Assembly: GCA_964627855.1 (NCBI GenBank)
Contig: CAZVLE010000098.1
Location: 17,793-81,792, forward strand
DNA: 64,000 bases
Origin: CAZVLE01 sp964627855
Lineage (GTDB): Bacteria; Bacillota; Dethiobacteria; DTU022
Direction: 5' to 3'
The notes under the pieces were generated by a model that saw only the letters and a program-made list of their open reading frames with translations, was not told the DNA's origin and did not search any database. The position numbers were made by a program, and so were the translations under genes. Shown here in pieces: positions 52,521-61,824 of the stretch (the first letter of the stretch is position 1; each line of letters begins with the position of its first letter).

Positions 52521-54539
52521 ATGAAGGGCTATAAAGGCAGGATTTTGCTGATTGATCTGGGCAATGGGTCAATTGAAGAAGAAATTATTGATGATCTTAT
52601 TTACAGACAGTATCTTTCCGGCATCGGTCTGGGTGTTTATATCCTTAACCGTGAAATTAAGCCGGGAGCAGACCCGCTTGGACCCGACAATGTGCTTGGT
52701 TTTGTCAGCGGCCTTTTAACCGGCACAGGAAGCCTGGTAACGGGCAGATGGATGGCCCTCTGCAAATCACCGTTGACAGGCGGTTGGGGAGACGCTAATT
52801 GTGGAGGCAACTTTTCTCCGGCTATCAAGCAATGCGGTTATGATGGTATTTTTTTCAAAGGAATCTCAAGTAAGCCCGTTTATTTAATCGTTGACGAAAG
52901 CGGAGCCAGACTTGAAGACGCCGTTTCTATATGGGGCCTCGATGCTGTTGAGACAGAGAATTTACTGGGTGAGAAGCACCGAGATAAAACAAAACCTGCT
53001 ATTGCTGTTATAGGTCAGTCTGCAGAAAAGTTATCACTAATCTCCGGTATCTGCAATGACCGTGGCCGCATTGCCGCCCGTTCCGGCTGTGGTGCAGTGA
53101 TGGGCTCAAAAAGACTAAAGGCTGTGGTTCTTAAGGGATATCTCCCTATAGAAGTAGATAACAGGCAACTGGTTCGATCTTTGAGTAAAGGTTTCAGGGG
53201 AAAAATAAGAAAAAGCAGTTTGCCCAAATTTATAAACGGAAAGATGTTGCCTATTTTAGGCATGATCATGGGCAAGCTAAAAATCGTTACAGCCCTTGAT
53301 GGCATGCTGACACTTGCAGCAACGTTAAAAAAATGGGGAACAATTATGAGCAACAGCCTGGGAATAACATCCGGAGACTTGCCTGTCAAGAACTGGCGGG
53401 GCTCGGTGATTGACTATAATCGTTCCCACTACAAATATTTAAATCCTGACCTGCTTATAAAAAGGGAGCATAAAAAATACAGCTGCTATTCCTGTGTAAT
53501 TGGTTGTGGTGGAATCTGTGCGATAGAAGACTTGAAGGATGGAATCTTTAGAGAAACTCACAAGCCCGAGTATGAAACCTGTGCAGCTTTCGGCGCCCTT
53601 ATAATGAATAAAGACCTGGATTCAATTTTCTATATCAACGAATTGCTTAACCGGGCCGGTATGGACAGCATTTCAGCGGGCAACACTGTTGCCTACGCCA
53701 TGGAATGTTACGAAAATGGTCTAATAACTTTGGAAGATACCGGCGGCATTGAGTTGACCTGGGGTAACAGCGGGGCGGTTATTGAATTACTGAAAAAAAT
53801 GATATCCCGGGAAGGAATTGGCGATATTTTGGCTGATGGTGTTAAAAGGGCAGTAGAAATTATTGGCCCGGAAAGCGCAAAGTACGCCATGCATGCCGGT
53901 GGCCAGGAACCGGGTATGCACGATCCCCGTTTTGATCCCATGCTGGGATTACACTTCAGTGCTGATCCCACACCCGGCCGGCACACCATTGGCTGCGGTC
54001 AGTATTACCAGATGATGCATCTCTGGGAGGAAGTAAGCTGGGCACCACGCATAACAAGGCATCCAAAAGCAGAAGAGTATGTTGCTTCGGACAAAGAAGC
54101 CCAGAAAGCGGTTGCCCTGGCCTGTTTCAAACAGGTTATTGACGGGTCGGGAGGTTGTCTTTTTGCGGCTTTAACTGGAATTAATAACTGGCCGCTATTT
54201 CAATGGCTTAATGCCGCAACTGGCTGGGAATATGAGGCAGATGAATACATGGAAATCGGTAAGCGGATCCAGACATTACGGCAGCTGTTCAATATCCGCG
54301 AAGGGATAGAACCGATGAGCTTCAAAATACCGGACCGTATTACCGGGATCCCACCCATGACTGAAGGCCCCTTGAAGGGCAAATCAGTTCCCATCGAGGA
54401 AATGATACGACTTTACTGGAAACATTTTGGCTGGGATGAAAATAGCGGTATACCAAAAAGGGAGACACTTGAAAGGCTGGGTCTTGAGACAAATATTCTG
54501 CCATCAGAACCCGGAAAATCTGCTCCGGTTATAGCATAA
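52521..54539 (+). CDS. Aldehyde:ferredoxin oxidoreductase (tungsten/molybdopterin)
   Basis: AOR-family enzyme (672 aa) that oxidises aldehydes to acids, or the reverse, with ferredoxin, using a tungsten or molybdenum bis-pterin and one [4Fe-4S] cluster. N-terminal domain GYKGRILLIDLGNGSIEEE with YLSGIGLGVYIL; pterin region GRWMALCKSPLTGGWGDANCGG; cluster cysteines in CYSCVIGC (about 321-328) and the later Cys in GSGGCLFAA (about 545). Size fits the family. GAGG precedes ATG at 8 bases. Partner of the adjacent sulfur carrier. Aldehyde range unknown. Confidence 0.92.
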   Translation: MKGYKGRILLIDLGNGSIEEEIIDDLIYRQYLSGIGLGVYILNREIKPGADPLGPDNVLGFVSGLLTGTGSLVTGRWMALCKSPLTGGWGDANCGGNFSPAIKQCGYDGIFFKGISSKPVYLIVDESGARLEDAVSIWGLDAVETENLLGEKHRDKTKPAIAVIGQSAEKLSLISGICNDRGRIAARSGCGAVMGSKRLKAVVLKGYLPIEVDNRQLVRSLSKGFRGKIRKSSLPKFINGKMLPILGMIMGKLKIVTALDGMLTLAATLKKWGTIMSNSLGITSGDLPVKNWRGSVIDYNRSHYKYLNPDLLIKREHKKYSCYSCVIGCGGICAIEDLKDGIFRETHKPEYETCAAFGALIMNKDLDSIFYINELLNRAGMDSISAGNTVAYAMECYENGLITLEDTGGIELTWGNSGAVIELLKKMISREGIGDILADGVKRAVEIIGPESAKYAMHAGGQEPGMHDPRFDPMLGLHFSADPTPGRHTIGCGQYYQMMHLWEEVSWAPRITRHPKAEEYVASDKEAQKAVALACFKQVIDGSGGCLFAALTGINNWPLFQWLNAATGWEYEADEYMEIGKRIQTLRQLFNIREGIEPMSFKIPDRITGIPPMTEGPLKGKSVPIEEMIRLYWKHFGWDENSGIPKRETLERLGLETNILPSEPGKSAPVIA

Positions 54540-54577
54540 TAGCTGCCTTTCAGCTATTTCTGCGCTCTTTTTGCAGA
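54538..54577 (+). terminator. Two consecutive hairpins after the oxidoreductase gene
   Basis: AATAGCTG/CAGCTATT (54538-54558, five-base loop, starting within the stop codon), then TCTGC/GCAGA (54559-54577) around GCTCTTTTT. Likely terminator. A third imperfect stem, GGCTCGTCA/TGGCGAGCC, lies at 54624-54660. Confidence 0.5.
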
Positions 54578-54713
54578 ATGCTAAAAAGAAGATGCTCACA
54601 AATACGTTTTTATAAATTACAACGGCTCGTCAAGAGTTGAGGCAAAAATCCTGGCGAGCCTGTTACCCGCTTCCGGTTCTCACCGTAGATACCCGGTTAC
54701 CGGGGACACTTTT

Positions 54714-55244
54714 TTACTTTTCTATGCCCTGCCTGGCGCTAACACCCTTATCGGCATAATGTTTAATAACAAGCATCTCCGTTACCAGGTCGGCTTTTTC
54801 CAGTATTTCACGGGGCACGCTGCGCCCGGTCAGAACGAGCTCCATGCCCTGCGGACGGGAGTCGATGAGGGTACAAACCTGATCTATCTCAAGCAGGCCG
54901 GCATGCAGTGCAGCCATTATCTCATCGAGGATCAGAAGATCGCATTTATTACCGGAAATTATCGCCTGAACCTGTTTAAATTCTTTCTGCAGGCGCTCCT
55001 TGAGTTCAGCTTTTTCCTGATCATTTTGTGCGCTAAAGAACTTTTTCGTTTCAGCCAGGCGAATGATCTTAAATTTATCTCCTAGCAGGGCAACACTGTC
55101 AAGTTCACCGCTGTGCGCTCCTTTTAAAAACTGAAACATGATCACCTTGAAACCATGCCCGACCGCACGCAAACCAAGCCCCAATGCCGCAGTTGTCTTA
55201 CCTTTGCCGTCACCGGTATAAACCTGCACATAACCTTTAATCAT
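54714..55244 (-). CDS. cobA: Corrinoid adenosyltransferase (CobA/BtuR type)
   Basis: Transfers the adenosyl group of ATP to cob(I)yrinic acid or cobinamide (176 aa). P-loop GDGKGKTTAALGLGLRAVGHG at residues 10-30 (here quoted GDGKGKTTAALGLGL), LLILDEIMAAL and RPQGMELVLTGR are the CobA/BtuR signature. AGGAGG precedes ATG at 7 bases. It is the last gene of the cobalamin operon, separated from the upstream reductase gene by an 86-base gap that contains a long hairpin. Confidence 0.93.
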   Translation of the reverse strand: MIKGYVQVYTGDGKGKTTAALGLGLRAVGHGFKVIMFQFLKGAHSGELDSVALLGDKFKIIRLAETKKFFSAQNDQEKAELKERLQKEFKQVQAIISGNKCDLLILDEIMAALHAGLLEIDQVCTLIDSRPQGMELVLTGRSVPREILEKADLVTEMLVIKHYADKGVSARQGIEK

Positions 55245-55287
55245 TAATCTTCCTCCTGATCTCGTAATAAAAACCTTAACAGCAAAA

Positions 55288-55336
55288 CCCCAATAAGTTG
55301 AAAATAGTGTCTGACACTTTTTTCAACTTATTAGGG
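55288..55336. repeat. Long imperfect hairpin between cbiJ and cobA
   Basis: Arms AATAAGTTGAAAA (55292-55304) and TTTTCAACTTATT (55320-55332), inner stem AGTGT/ACACT with loop CTG, plus outer CCC/GGG; two single mismatches. The right arm includes the stop codon of the cbiJ gene. It resembles REP/MITE-type or attenuator hairpins. Confidence 0.6.
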
Positions 55337-56026
55337 CGGGCGGGAAATAAGGATGATGGGAATGGAGAGTGATTTAGCAGCTTTGATTTTTTCGGCCGTA
55401 CCTCCGGTCGGCCCACTATCTTTGGATATGATTAAAGAAGCATTGTAGTGTTTAAAAAGGACACGGTTAAGCTCTTCGTCGAAAGGGCCCTGCATGGCGA
55501 TGATTTTTTCCGGGGGCAGACCGAGGGAAAGGCATTTTTTTAATGATGCTTCCAGCGGTAAAATGCGCACTGCCAGGCGGTCGGTTCCCAGTGCCGCAGT
55601 ATAAAGTTCAAGTTTACTGCTGCCAACGGTAAGAAATATAATTCCTTCAAATGAAGCAGCAATAGACAGGGCTTCTTGGATACCGGTGACAGCAATTACT
55701 TCTGACAGATCTGCTAATTCCGTCTCAGCCCTTGCGAAGCGCTCATACGCAATGTTTGTTCTCCTGCAGGCTTCCCGGGCATTAGCGGAGACATCTACCG
55801 CATAGGGATGAGTGGCATCAACAACTCTGCTGATACTCCTGCTTTTAATGAGGGTAACCATTTCTTCAAGATCGAGGGGACGCGAAGATATTTCACCGCT
55901 AAATTCCCTGCGCAGTATTTCACCACCATAGGTCGTAGCAGTTGAAACGATAACATTATGGCCTTCTTGCTCGAGGGCAACAGCCATTTTCCGTCCTTCA
56001 TTTGTACCGGCCAGAACCATAATCAT
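55331..56026 (-). CDS. cbiJ: Cobalt-precorrin-6A reductase
   Basis: NAD(P)H-dependent reductase of the corrin ring (231 aa). The start MVLAGTNEGRKMAVALEQEGHNVIVSTATTYG (G-T-x-E-G-R motif), VDATHPYAVDVSANAREACR and LIISKDSGPTGGTAEKIKAA are the CbiJ/CobK signatures. Its ATG overlaps the stop of the cbiH gene by four bases. Its 3' end forms part of the long hairpin. Confidence 0.92.
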   Translation of the reverse strand: MIMVLAGTNEGRKMAVALEQEGHNVIVSTATTYGGEILRREFSGEISSRPLDLEEMVTLIKSRSISRVVDATHPYAVDVSANAREACRRTNIAYERFARAETELADLSEVIAVTGIQEALSIAASFEGIIFLTVGSSKLELYTAALGTDRLAVRILPLEASLKKCLSLGLPPEKIIAMQGPFDEELNRVLFKHYNASLIISKDSGPTGGTAEKIKAAKSLSIPIILISRPP

Positions 56027-56772
56027 AGTTCATATCCCCTTGGAGTAATCATTTTACCATTATGCCAGTAAGTTTTACTGTTGCCAATAATCACCAGGGT
56101 GGCCATATCGGCTTCCTCGATACAGCAATCCATATTAGCAAGGGTCGTTTCCCAAACCTTTTGCCCCTTTCTTCCAGCTCCCCGAACCATACCAACCGCG
56201 TTCTCACGCTTACGGTATTCAAGAACTATTTCGCGCGCCCGGCTGAGAAGCTCTGCACGTCCATGGCTGCGCGGATTATAGATGACAATAACAAAATCGG
56301 CCTGCGCTGCAGCACGCAAACGCTTTTCGATTATTTCCCAGGGCGTAAGTAGGTCGCTCAAACTAATTACGGCAAAATCATGGGTCAAAGGGGCTCCCAG
56401 GACAGCTGCTGCAGAACCGGCTGCAGTAACACCGGGAATAATATCTACCAACGGAGGATGATCCAGTTCCTGGGCCACCTGCAGTAACAAACCGGACATG
56501 CCGTATATACCGGGATCACCACCGCTTACCAGGGCCACTTTTTTTCCCTTTTGCGCTTCTGCCACCGCCTGCCTGCAACGCTCAACTTCCCTGCCCATGG
56601 CTGAGTAAATTATTTCCTTTTCCTGGCCTTCAATTAACTGTATAATCTGTGAGACATAAAGGCGGTAGCCGATAATTAAGTCGCTTTCCCGGATTGCTTT
56701 TTCCGCCCCGGCGGTCAGATCATCGAGCGATCCGGGACCAATGCCGACAACACTAACCTTACCTGTTGTCAT
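56023..56772 (-). CDS. cbiH: Cobalt-precorrin-3 C17-methyltransferase
   Basis: SAM-dependent methyltransferase of the tetrapyrrole family (249 aa) that methylates C17 and contracts the ring. VVGIGPGSLDDLT (residues 9-21), VALVSGGDPGIYGM and IPGVTAAGSAAAVLGAPLTHDFAVISLSD-type text (here quoted GAPLTHDFAVISLSD) are CobJ/CbiH features. The 135-base gap before it (56773-56907) carries AAAGGAG near the start and nothing else notable. Downstream gene overlaps by 4 bases. Confidence 0.93.
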   Translation of the reverse strand: MTTGKVSVVGIGPGSLDDLTAGAEKAIRESDLIIGYRLYVSQIIQLIEGQEKEIIYSAMGREVERCRQAVAEAQKGKKVALVSGGDPGIYGMSGLLLQVAQELDHPPLVDIIPGVTAAGSAAAVLGAPLTHDFAVISLSDLLTPWEIIEKRLRAAAQADFVIVIYNPRSHGRAELLSRAREIVLEYRKRENAVGMVRGAGRKGQKVWETTLANMDCCIEEADMATLVIIGNSKTYWHNGKMITPRGYEL

Positions 56773-56907
56773 TATGATTAGTAACTCCTTTCAGTATCGC
56801 CTCACAAAGAGCGGTTACAATCACTCCTGTTTTGCAAACCGCTAAACAATATGGTAGAAAGTAAGCTGTTTAACCTGCTCAGTGTTTTATGAACAGGCAA
56901 ACCAACT

Positions 56908-57987
56908 TTAACCTAAATCTATGCCACCCTCAGCAAGAGCTACGGTAATGCCTCCACCGCTTTGGGTAGGTAAAATGATCTTACCTCCGCCACTGCCAAG
57001 ACGGGCGCAAGGTTCTGCAACAGCTCCCACTCCAACCTGATCATTTACAAAGGCAGATGGAACCGTATCGCCAAGCTTAGCCCTGATCTCATCCCGGGTA
57101 AATATTTTTAGCGGTACTGCAAAATGTGCGGCAGCTTTAATTAAACCCTCTTCATCAGCCTTGAATTCCCCTGAAGCAAGGCAAGAAAGGCAGTTTAATG
57201 CTAACCCGGCCTGATTAAAGGCCTTTTTAACCGCCTCTATTATTTTCTCGTCTTCAACACCACGGCGACAACCCACTCCCGCAGCGATTACAGGAGGTCT
57301 GAGGATTACTCGGGGGAATTCCGGTAAATCATAGGGCGGATTCAGACGGCTGCTGATTAAAATGTAGCCGTTTGAGGCCTCCTTCAGCAACTCCGGATGC
57401 TCTGTTACCCGGATTTTACCTTGCAGAGGGTAAGAAAAGAGGTAATCGCTGTAAAGTATAATTTCACGTTCCTCCAGCAGGGCAGCGCTGATAGCTTTAA
57501 GGTCAGGAAGATTTTCGATTTTCCAACCCAGCCTGCGGGCCAGATCATCAAAAGCGGTCAAACCGCGGCTGTCTGTAGCTGTGGTAATGACAGGCCGGGC
57601 CCCCATGTGAGTAGCTATTTTAGCAGTTTCTTCGTTAGCCCCGCCGAGATGACCGGAAAGGAGGCTTATGGCAAAGCGGGCTTGCTCGTCTAGCACAACG
57701 ATAGCGGGATCACTATCCTTACTTTTCAGGAAGGGAGCGACAGCCCGTACTGCCACAGCGACAGCGGAGATAAATATTAGCAGTCTGTAGCTGTTGAACA
57801 GGGTTCCTACCGCATCACTGAAACTGCCGCTTAGGTGATTTAAAGTGCAGTCATCAGAAGAAGCAGGAAAAGACTTATCATAAATGAAGCGGCCGGGAAC
57901 GTAAATATTTGCCTGCGGATAAAGCTTTTTCAGGCGGCAGGCCTGCCGGATTCCGGCGCGGCTTACCGCGACTATGGCTGTTTTCAA
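56908..57987 (-). CDS. cbiG: Cobalt-precorrin-5A hydrolase
   Basis: CbiG (359 aa) opens the lactone ring of cobalt-precorrin-5A, releasing acetaldehyde. The middle and C-terminal domains are recognisable: LLSGHLGGANE (about 110-121), VITTATDSRGL, and GVGCRRGVEDEKI / TQSGGGITVALAEG. TTG at 57987 has GGGAGGG at 6 bases and gives a TTGA overlap with the cbiF stop; a longer frame from 58005 is less likely. Confidence 0.92.
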   Translation of the reverse strand: MKTAIVAVSRAGIRQACRLKKLYPQANIYVPGRFIYDKSFPASSDDCTLNHLSGSFSDAVGTLFNSYRLLIFISAVAVAVRAVAPFLKSKDSDPAIVVLDEQARFAISLLSGHLGGANEETAKIATHMGARPVITTATDSRGLTAFDDLARRLGWKIENLPDLKAISAALLEEREIILYSDYLFSYPLQGKIRVTEHPELLKEASNGYILISSRLNPPYDLPEFPRVILRPPVIAAGVGCRRGVEDEKIIEAVKKAFNQAGLALNCLSCLASGEFKADEEGLIKAAAHFAVPLKIFTRDEIRAKLGDTVPSAFVNDQVGVGAVAEPCARLGSGGGKIILPTQSGGGITVALAEGGIDLG

Positions 57988-58742
57988 TCTTTGCCCTCCC
58001 GGCAACCGTGGCTGAAGCCCGCATCATAGAGCTTGGAGCGGCTGACCGGATCGCCCAGGAAGGGGCCGACCAGGATCAAAGCGCTCAGTTTCAAACCCGC
58101 CGCCTTGACTTTTGCAGCAATGTCACCTACCGTGCCCTCGATCACCTGCTCCTGGGGCCAGGAAGCCTTGTAAACAACCGCAACAGGGGTGTCATCGCTA
58201 TAACCTTTCTTCAGCTCATCGACCACCTCGTCAACCATGCCAATGCTGAGGAAGATGGCCATACTGGCTCCGTGCCCGGACAGGCTGCTCAAACTTTGCT
58301 TTTCAGGTACAGGTGTCCGCCCGGGAAGGCGGGTCAGGATCACCGTCTGCGAGATCTCCGGGAGGGTATATTCTTTCCCCACTGCCGCGGCAGCAGCGGC
58401 AAAGGAGCTTACCCCGGGCACCATCCTGTAGGTGATTCCCGCTTCATTCAGGAGATTCATCTGTTCACGCAGGGCACCGTAGAGTGAAGGATCGCCACTG
58501 TGGAGGCGAACCACTTTTTTACCCTGCCCGGCATATTCGATCATTTTGGCACAGATCTCATCCAGATTCATCCCGGCGCTGTCGTAGAGGGAACAGCTCT
58601 CACCGACCCTTTCCAGAACCGCCGGGTTGATCAGCGAGCCGGCGTATACTACCAGGTCAGCCTCTCTCAGCAGGCGGTCACCCTTGATAGTCAGCAGATC
58701 AGGATCCCCCGGACCCGCCCCCACAAAATAGACCATTTTCAT
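57984..58742 (-). CDS. cbiF: Cobalt-precorrin-4 C11-methyltransferase
   Basis: SAM-dependent tetrapyrrole methyltransferase (252 aa). The family core VYFVGAGPGDPDLLTIKG, VVYAGSLINPAVL and VVRLHSGDPSLYGALREQM distinguish it as CobM/CbiF. ATG shares one base with the stop of cbiL (TGATG), so translation is coupled. Confidence 0.94.
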   Translation of the reverse strand: MKMVYFVGAGPGDPDLLTIKGDRLLREADLVVYAGSLINPAVLERVGESCSLYDSAGMNLDEICAKMIEYAGQGKKVVRLHSGDPSLYGALREQMNLLNEAGITYRMVPGVSSFAAAAAAVGKEYTLPEISQTVILTRLPGRTPVPEKQSLSSLSGHGASMAIFLSIGMVDEVVDELKKGYSDDTPVAVVYKASWPQEQVIEGTVGDIAAKVKAAGLKLSALILVGPFLGDPVSRSKLYDAGFSHGCREGKD

Positions 58743-59449
58743 CAGAACACCGGCTCCTTTCGCGATATGATCAATGAAAAATATGATAGTTTTTCTCCCA
58801 ATACAGACTTTAAATCCCTGACGATCCGCTCCCCGGGCTGCCCGCAGTTGATTACCAGCACACTTCCCGGCAGCAGGCCTGCCCGGTCAAGGGTTTCAAC
58901 TATTTCATTGAAACAGCTGGCAACCTTGAATATAGCCAGGGTCTGAAACCCGGCCAGTTCTTCAGCGCTTAACCGGGCAACGGTGGAACCGGGCAATATG
59001 GCCACCTTTTCATTGCCAAAGGCAAGCGGCATCCCCGCCGTTGCCGCAGCGGCGCTGAAAGAATTGATTCCGGGTATGGTAAAAACCCGGTAACCGGCCT
59101 GCTGAAGGTGATGATATAGATAAATATAGGTGCTATAGAGCATGGGATCGCCAAGAGTTATAAAGGCCACCGATTCTCCATCGCTTAAGGTGGCACTGAT
59201 CTCTTGCCGCCCTATTTCCCAGGCTTCCTCCAGCTTAGAGAGATCATGGGTCATGGGGAAATCAATTTCAAGCACCCGGCAGTCGGGTCCGATGAAGCGC
59301 TCCGCAATTTTGTAGGCGGTGCTTTTTTTACCCGGTCCGACAACGGGAAGGGCGACCACGTCAACTTCACCGAGCAGACGTACCGCCTTGTAAGTAAGCA
59401 GTTCCGGGTCACCGGGACCAACCCCGATACCGTAAAATACTCCCTGCAT
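58742..59449 (-). CDS. cbiL: Cobalt-precorrin-2 C20-methyltransferase
   Basis: First methyltransferase of the corrin branch (235 aa). GVGPGDPELLTYKAVRLL, the DFPMTHDLSKLEEAWE insert and FITLGDPMLYSTYIYL are CobI/CbiL signatures, with TIPGINSFSAAAA. ATG overlaps the stop of cbiT by one base (TAATG). Confidence 0.94.
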   Translation of the reverse strand: MQGVFYGIGVGPGDPELLTYKAVRLLGEVDVVALPVVGPGKKSTAYKIAERFIGPDCRVLEIDFPMTHDLSKLEEAWEIGRQEISATLSDGESVAFITLGDPMLYSTYIYLYHHLQQAGYRVFTIPGINSFSAAAATAGMPLAFGNEKVAILPGSTVARLSAEELAGFQTLAIFKVASCFNEIVETLDRAGLLPGSVLVINCGQPGERIVRDLKSVLGEKLSYFSLIISRKEPVF

Positions 59450-60051
59450 TAATCTGCTCCTCTCAAAGCCGAGATGATAAAAACAGGGTTAAGGGGCTGC
59501 AAAACCGTGCCGCCGCCCAGTTCCCGCGAACGGGATATGGCGGCCTGAATGTATTGTATATTTGTGAAGACCTCATCTTTGAGCAAACCTAACCCCGAAA
59601 AAAGCGTCTCGAGCATGATACAGTTTATAACAATAATGCCTCCCGGAACAAGCAGCTCCCGGCATCTGGCAATGATCTCCTCAAGCCTACCCCCGCTGCC
59701 TCCGACAACAATGCGGTCAAAGGTCTGGTCCAGTTCTTCTAAGGCAGAAGGAGCTTCGCCTTCTATAATAGTAACATTTTCCACTTTGAAGCGGCGACAG
59801 TTTGCCCTGATCAGGTTCAAGGCCTCAGTATTTCTCTCGACAGCCCAAACCTGACCTCCTTTGGCAAGAAGAGCCGCCTCGACCGCCAGTCCGCCGCTGC
59901 CGGCTCCGATATCAAGCAAATGGCTTTCTTCCTGCAACCTGAGCTTGGAAAGGGTCAGACAGCGGATTTCTTCCTTGGTCAGGGGCACATTACCCCGCTC
60001 AAAGCTTTCATCACTTAGACCGGGCACGACATATTTAGCAGAATCATTCAC
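59449..60051 (-). CDS. cbiT: Cobalt-precorrin-6B C15-methyltransferase (decarboxylating)
   Basis: CbiT (200 aa), which methylates C15 and removes the acetate carboxyl. The start GLSDESFERGNVPLTKEEIR and the SAM motif LLDIGAGSGGLAVEAALLA are typical. It is a separate gene from cbiE, unlike the fused CobL. GTG start; overlaps the cbiE stop by 8 bases. Confidence 0.93.
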   Translation of the reverse strand: MNDSAKYVVPGLSDESFERGNVPLTKEEIRCLTLSKLRLQEESHLLDIGAGSGGLAVEAALLAKGGQVWAVERNTEALNLIRANCRRFKVENVTIIEGEAPSALEELDQTFDRIVVGGSGGRLEEIIARCRELLVPGGIIVINCIMLETLFSGLGLLKDEVFTNIQYIQAAISRSRELGGGTVLQPLNPVFIISALRGAD

Positions 60052-60667
60052 TAATAATCACCACCAAATTCAAATCAGAACCACTGTATGAGAGGAAATC
60101 TTCAGCCCTTCCCATACTGATCTTTTCCCCCGGGTAAGAAAGATCTTCACCTATAAAGACCACCTTGTTCTTGATGCCGTCTTCGACCAGGAGCCTGCAA
60201 AGTGCCGCAGGACTGTTTTGCCGGTCGGTAAAGACTGCCACCTTTGAACAAGAGCGAACTTCGGCCGGCAGAATCCCGGGATCACGGCCGTGCAAACTTA
60301 CGAAACGAGCATCTTCCCAGGTCAGACCCAGACGGGCGAACATGTACTGCACGGCGCTGATACCGGGGTAAACATCCAAATTCTCCCGGCCAAATTCCCT
60401 GACCAGGCGGGGCAGAAGACTGTAGATACCGCTGTCCCCGGAAAGCAGAATCCCTATTTTTTGCTCCCCCATTTTTTCCCTGATCATGGCCATCAAGGGG
60501 TCAATCTTTCCGCTGATTGCGATTTTTTCCTGACCGGGAAAAGCAAAAAGAGCCAGGTTGCGCTTACCGCCGATCAGCACCGCACACTTTCCCGCCTCTT
60601 CAACTACCGCGGGCGTCAAATATTGCGGTGACCCGGGGCCTACGGCCAGAAGGGCAATTTTTTTCAT
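60044..60667 (-). CDS. cbiE: Cobalt-precorrin-7 C5-methyltransferase
   Basis: CbiE (207 aa): LLAVGPGSPQYLTPAVVEEA, KIGILLSGDSGIYSLLPRL and VYPGISAVQYMFARLGLTWEDARFVSLHGR-type text (here quoted PGISAVQYMFARLGLTWED) mark the family. ATG overlaps the stop of cbiD as ATGA. Confidence 0.93.
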   Translation of the reverse strand: MKKIALLAVGPGSPQYLTPAVVEEAGKCAVLIGGKRNLALFAFPGQEKIAISGKIDPLMAMIREKMGEQKIGILLSGDSGIYSLLPRLVREFGRENLDVYPGISAVQYMFARLGLTWEDARFVSLHGRDPGILPAEVRSCSKVAVFTDRQNSPAALCRLLVEDGIKNKVVFIGEDLSYPGEKISMGRAEDFLSYSGSDLNLVVIISE

Positions 60668-61824
60668 TTAAATTCCTCCAACAGATCCCGGGCTTGTTGA
60701 TCACAGCCAAGTAACCCGCGTCTGAAATTAAATAAAACCGTTCCGATTAAAGTTTCGTCGTTCAGAAAAGCCACAGCCCTTTCGCTGACCTCGGCAGCCA
60801 GCTGATCAAAGTAACCGTCCCCGCCGATTTCTCCGAGGATATCGACCATATCCTCGGTTGTAACAGCTTCCCGCAATTTTAAAATGATTTCATGCCCGGC
60901 GCCCAGCAGCGCCGCCCGGGCGGCAAAAGCCTCAAAGCGGGCATCGGCTATCCTGCTGTGGGTATTAAAAATCCCGGCGGCAACCTTGATCAGCTTGCCG
61001 ATGTGGCCAACAAACAAAACTTTTTCAAATCCGAGTTCGAGGCAGCGGTCAAGGGCAAAACCGACAAGGTTGCCGATTTTAACTACCGCCTCTTCCGGTA
61101 AAACAAAGTATTCCAGGGCCAGTTTGCGGCCATAATTACCGGTTACCAGGACTGCAGCACCCTTCCATTCAAGGCTGACCGCTTTTAACTCCAGAGCCAG
61201 GGTATCTTCATAAGATTTCTCTGACATCGGTTCAACCAGGCCACTGGTGCCGAGTATTGAAAGGCCACCGATCACACCAAGGCGGGCATTCATAGTCTTG
61301 CGGGCCAGCCGTTCACCTTCTGGAATAAAGATCTCCACTTCTACCCCGCATCCTGCCGGCAGGACAGAACCAACTTCTTCCATGATCATCCTTTTAGGCA
61401 CCGGATTGATAGCCGGATTGCCAACAGCAACTTGCAGGCCGGGTTTTGTCACTACTCCAACTCCTCGTCCCGCCTTGATCCTAATCCCCGGTTGATCAGA
61501 GATCGCGGCACGGGCATAAATATCAAGCCCGTCTGTTATATCAGGATCATCACCGGCATCCTTACGGACAGAGCATTCGGTCCAGTTTTCACTAAACTTT
61601 ACATTTGAAAGGGCAAGGGTAAGCTGTACACCTGCCGGGGTCGCCACCTGCACCTGCTCAACATGCTCAACAGTCTCCCTGCAATATAGCAATTTTACCG
61701 CTGCTTTAGCGGCCGCAGCGGCACAACTGCCCGTGCTGTAACCCCGTCTCAAAAGCTTTCCGCCTGTCACAGTATAACGCCAATCCATGTTTTCCCGATC
61801 AAGATTATTTCTCTGCTCATTCAT
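60664..61824 (-). CDS. cbiD: Cobalt-precorrin-5B C1-methyltransferase
   Basis: CbiD (386 aa), the C1 methyltransferase specific to the anaerobic pathway. The N-terminal LLRRGYSTGSCAAAAAKAA is diagnostic, as are DAGDDPDITDG and GTSGLVEPMSEKSYEDTL. Overlaps cbiC by 8 bases. Confidence 0.95.
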   Translation of the reverse strand: MNEQRNNLDRENMDWRYTVTGGKLLRRGYSTGSCAAAAAKAAVKLLYCRETVEHVEQVQVATPAGVQLTLALSNVKFSENWTECSVRKDAGDDPDITDGLDIYARAAISDQPGIRIKAGRGVGVVTKPGLQVAVGNPAINPVPKRMIMEEVGSVLPAGCGVEVEIFIPEGERLARKTMNARLGVIGGLSILGTSGLVEPMSEKSYEDTLALELKAVSLEWKGAAVLVTGNYGRKLALEYFVLPEEAVVKIGNLVGFALDRCLELGFEKVLFVGHIGKLIKVAAGIFNTHSRIADARFEAFAARAALLGAGHEIILKLREAVTTEDMVDILGEIGGDGYFDQLAAEVSERAVAFLNDETLIGTVLFNFRRGLLGCDQQARDLLEEFK

